DNA of 7,952 bases from assembly GCA_002254385.1 (NCBI GenBank), contig NJDO01000079.1, forward strand, positions 1 through 7,952, written 5' to 3'. This DNA comes from Thermoplasmatales archaeon ex4484_6 (GTDB taxonomy: Archaea; Thermoplasmatota; Penumbrarchaeia; Penumbrarchaeales; Penumbrarchaeaceae). The notes beneath the pieces were generated by a model. The model did no database searches. It was not told the DNA's origin and worked only from the letters and a program-made list of their open reading frames with translations. Position 1 is the first letter of the stretch. Each line of letters begins with the position of its first letter. The position numbers and the translations under genes were made by a program. This document shows positions 7,101 to 7,952 of the stretch, one piece after another.

Positions 7101-7161
7101 GGGAGCCGTAATGCTCCTGAGTTCCGCATTATTCATATATCTTCTAAGGAAGAAGCTCTGA
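4144..7161 (+). CDS. Large membrane-anchored surface protein with beta-sandwich repeats
   Basis: This 1005-residue protein is built for the cell exterior. A signal peptide with an arginine n-region and the hydrophobic run SIALILMTLIILNLPAPFV (12-30) precedes the mature chain. About 45-150 resembles a CARDB/Ig-like sandwich. About 175-385 resembles a MAM-like or jelly-roll adhesion domain: HSLISPLLDL (246-255), MDLRISMDNGTTWEPLL (295-311), and YQGQDVRIRF...GYLLDDITLMG (351-381). About 390-500, 505-620 and 625-740 are further sandwiches, with NEW3-like motifs such as ELRNGGN (526-532) and LGPGETV (558-564). About 745-850 and 852-966 are CARDB-like, with VRNSGDAS (881-888) and LGPGENHT (917-924). 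One membrane helix (about 980-1000) and the short tail LRKKL end the chain, giving type I topology. Twenty-one N-X-S/T sequons follow the signal peptide, and only three cysteines (94, 229, 429) are present. No protease or hydrolase active site is evident. A role in adhesion or the cell envelope is inferred from architecture; domain borders are approximate. The start at 4144 is the first ATG of the frame and agrees with the promoter position. Confidence 0.9.
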   Translation: MVDRGPNVSGRSIALILMTLIILNLPAPFVTSEDANPDRYSDLVKFDLYSTGASSDGVSGFNGLVVGRVNHTTSIFTRLENTNNVPLKDVEVTCTIYWYDGFYPDRGQVMFKDIKLVDVPPGDGEFSEMLEFFWVPQFAGAYIINLSAHVPGDARPMSTDPPFFQGIRYEPLPGKYFYSGVWVATEYWDGSEMDGWTSVSLGAPPEEGWRSVVHPLSAAPSLQHSYPECFYAGNGTTWNASASGTHSLISPLLDLKRFDPEPYDVERSIRRPQIFLLFRYRGNLSSSGPAGDGSMDLRISMDNGTTWEPLLDARDEPVSITGNTTTGTWDYAKRAFYVGTGHMVGLDLGRYQGQDVRIRFDETSSGVNETGYLLDDITLMGMDLVESVPFSVEARTGDVAQVEPGTDVEFLMDLHPKRTLEEVDVRFQCINASGSISVDEDVEIDPEILHLDGSDLSVRNITVTLSIPDNEISGDGMILIRAIGGGIARDVTFNFFVVPRHLVESRLIGSSEGEIGEGKRSELDLELRNGGNVAEQVHHAFVSETDLEWTGGRGKVHLGPGETVVLDGWIKVPNGSLSGAKIGYIVTSRVSLPDDGDLLAAIVSGGVDQSWTVMKLNFTVRTFRSVELITINALRTIEDPPPNGTMSMSYHLYLFNHGNGEDNISIQVSGIQGIGGMELSFPPYMVLGPVSSELLEVVLTLSFPVPLGRFNFGVTARSMQDGKVLSEDSAQLELIVGSEPISGGTFLNGTIHFQPEEVISGMETVIVFSTLTFGFPSGDSFEVGLLVDDVEVKAKEIPYILGEWLEQQISWTFTTPGDHNVTLIIYPSDGTGFPEKGLFRSVRSNVTVRTINIGIISMDILSDEWNGTYVEPGTHQIEVLVRNSGDASASVVGFSLEIVDLGPSLNATTYLLNLTDLGPGENHTILFKPFRFRASHRYRLTVSVNTKEKWLEVDQSDDVVSKIVLVGEEPPGEPVWRSGVFLIVVTGAVMLLSSALFIYLLRKKL

Positions 7162-7184
7162 GCTCACCCCCAATGGCCCATAAG

Positions 7185-7195
7185 ATATTTATATC
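7185..7195 (+). promoter_or_regulatory. TATA box of the rps12 operon
   Basis: ATATTTATATC lies 24-34 bases after the surface-protein stop. A start site about 26 bases downstream would be near 7217, leaving a leader of about 25 bases that contains the Shine-Dalgarno sequence at 7229. It marks a new transcription unit for the ribosomal genes. Confidence 0.65.
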
Positions 7196-7228
7196 AGGTA
7201 TAAGTAACCGGGGCAGGTATTCCCAGAA

Positions 7229-7234
7229 GGAGTG
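7229..7234 (+). promoter_or_regulatory. Ribosome binding site of rps12
   Basis: GGAGTG sits 7 bases before the ATG at 7242 and supports that start rather than the in-frame ATG at 7068, which lies inside the preceding gene. Confidence 0.55.
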
Positions 7235-7241
7235 TTCATCA

Positions 7242-7670
7242 ATGGCAAAGGGACTTTTCACTGCCAGAAAGCTCAGGAAAGACGCCCAGAAGAACAGGTG
7301 GAACGACCGCTATTACAAGAAGCGCGTCCTGAAACTGAAGGAGAAATCCGATCCCCTTCAGGGTTCTTCCCAGGCCAGAGGCATCGTTCTTGAGAAGGTA
7401 GGGGTAGAGGCAAAGCAGCCCAACTCCGCCATCAGGAAATGCGTGAAGATACAGCTCATAAAGAACGGAAGGCAGATAACAGCCTTCGCACCCGGCAACG
7501 GAGCCATCAATTTCATTGATGAACATGACGAGGTGATGGTTGAGGGTATTGGAGGTCGTTTGGGGCGTTCTTATGGTGACATCCCCGGGGTCAGGTACAA
7601 GGTGATAAAGGTCAACAACGTTTCCCTGGATGAGATGGTGAGGGGCAGGAAGGAGAAACCGGTCCGTTGA
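7242..7670 (+). CDS. rps12: Small ribosomal subunit protein uS12 (archaeal S12)
   Basis: uS12 sits at the interface side of the 30S decoding centre and helps check codon-anticodon pairing. The 142-residue length and the N-terminus MAKGLFTARKLRK match archaeal/eukaryotic uS12 (S23), not the shorter bacterial form. The two decoding loops are intact: KQPNSAIRK (58-66) and YGDIPGVRYK (111-120). P60 corresponds to the proline hydroxylated in eukaryotic S23; whether it is modified here cannot be seen. The start is set by GGAGTG at 7229 and by the family's usual N-terminus. The next gene begins 19 bases after the stop, as expected for rps12-rps7. Upstream, archaea often have rpl30e and nusA; here a surface-protein gene occupies that place and rps12 has its own promoter. 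Confidence 0.98.
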   Translation: MAKGLFTARKLRKDAQKNRWNDRYYKKRVLKLKEKSDPLQGSSQARGIVLEKVGVEAKQPNSAIRKCVKIQLIKNGRQITAFAPGNGAINFIDEHDEVMVEGIGGRLGRSYGDIPGVRYKVIKVNNVSLDEMVRGRKEKPVR

Positions 7671-7689
7671 ACGATAAAGAGGGATTATC

Positions 7690-7952
7690 ATGGTCGAAGA
7701 GGATAATATGAAGAAAGTGTCCGGTGAGGAAGAAACGGCCGGGGAACCATCGGAAAAGCCGGAGGAAGGAGCTTCCGTAAAGAAAGGGAAGACAACAACA
7801 AAACCGGCAAGGAAAAAGGCGAGTCCGAAAAAGAAGGAAGCTCCGAAGGAAGAGAAGAAGGAAGCTCCCAAGGAAGAGAAGAAGGAAGCTCCGAAAGAAG
7901 AGAAGAAGGAAGCTCCGAAAGAAGAGAAGAAGGAAGCTCCGAAAGAAGAGAA
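7690..7952 (+). CDS. Probable uS7 with repeat-rich N-terminal tail, 3' end outside window
   Basis: An ATG at 7690, preceded by GAGGGAT, opens a frame that runs off the right edge after 87 codons. It lies 19 bases after rps12, where uS7 (S7) is normally found in archaea, and that is the only basis for the name: the visible part is all low-complexity tail and contains none of the uS7 fold. Residues 1-30 are acidic (MVEEDNMKK, GEEETAGEP), 31-47 are basic (KKGKTTTKPARKK), and from residue 48 the chain is made of perfect 8-residue repeats KKEAPKEE. Such a tail would be disordered and highly charged, like the extensions on some archaeal ribosomal proteins or histone H1-like tails. An in-frame ATG at 7708 is a weaker alternative start. 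It could instead be a separate charged protein between rps12 and rps7; the sequence to the right would settle this. Confidence 0.6.
   Translation, partial: MVEEDNMKKVSGEEETAGEPSEKPEEGASVKKGKTTTKPARKKASPKKKEAPKEEKKEAPKEEKKEAPKEEKKEAPKEEKKEAPKEE
7831..7952 (+). repeat. 24-base tandem repeat encoding KKEAPKEE
   Basis: Five complete head-to-tail copies start at 7831, 7855, 7879, 7903 and 7927, and a sixth begins at 7951. Copies 3-5 are identical. Copies 1 and 2 have AAG where the later ones have AAA, and copy 2 has CCC in place of CCG. The period is a multiple of three, so copy-number change keeps the reading frame. A degenerate relative precedes the array (ASPKK). The array continues past the window. 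Confidence 0.97.

Noticed and set aside
7831..7952. CRISPR-like direct repeats
   Set aside because: The repeats are head-to-tail with no spacers and are translated in frame as KKEAPKEE; this is a coding tandem repeat.
1..7952. Search for a novel defence, mobile or biosynthetic system
   Set aside because: No transposase, integrase, nuclease, toxin-antitoxin, terminal inverted repeat or clustered enzyme set was found; the genes are housekeeping or surface types.

Overview
The window looks like archaeal chromosome, most likely from the Thermoplasmatota or a neighbouring euryarchaeal lineage. The evidence is an archaeal-type ribosomal protein uS12 gene, the archaeal tRNA methyltransferase TrmY, TATA-box promoters about 26 bases upstream of two probable leaderless genes, and long secreted proteins rich in N-glycosylation sequons. 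Base composition is moderately GC-rich and arginine is mostly written AGG. The lineage is inferred; nothing here fixes it to genus level.

Left part (1-1490). The minus strand carries the first ~400 codons of a secreted right-handed beta-helix protein whose 3' end lies outside the window. It starts at 1208 (or 1175). The 282-base divergent gap at 1209-1490 holds a promoter for each direction and a cluster of GAACGG half-sites including a perfect 12-base palindrome.

Middle (1491-4092). Three plus-strand genes are spaced 8 and 17 bases apart and look like one operon: a full-length bifunctional glutamate formiminotransferase/formimino-THF cyclodeaminase, an unrecognised 85-residue basic coiled-coil protein, and TrmY, which makes N1-methylpseudouridine at tRNA position 54. 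No other histidine-degradation gene is present.

Right-middle (4144-7161). A 1005-residue type I membrane surface protein has a signal peptide, a MAM-like/jelly-roll region, several CARDB/NEW3-like beta-sandwich repeats, 21 sequons and one C-terminal membrane anchor. Its promoter geometry matches a leaderless transcript starting at the ATG.

Right end (7162-7952). A new promoter drives rps12 (uS12). After 19 bases comes the start of a gene that, from position, is probably uS7. Its visible part is only a charged N-terminal tail built of a 24-base tandem repeat encoding KKEAPKEE, cut by the window edge.

Overall this is a conserved core (translation and one-carbon metabolism) interleaved with two large cell-surface protein genes. 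I see no mobile element, CRISPR array, tRNA, rRNA or defence system. The most distinctive features are the repeat-expanded tail before the presumed uS7, the small coiled-coil protein in the FTCD-trmY operon, and the contrast between leaderless surface genes and leadered, Shine-Dalgarno-bearing housekeeping genes.
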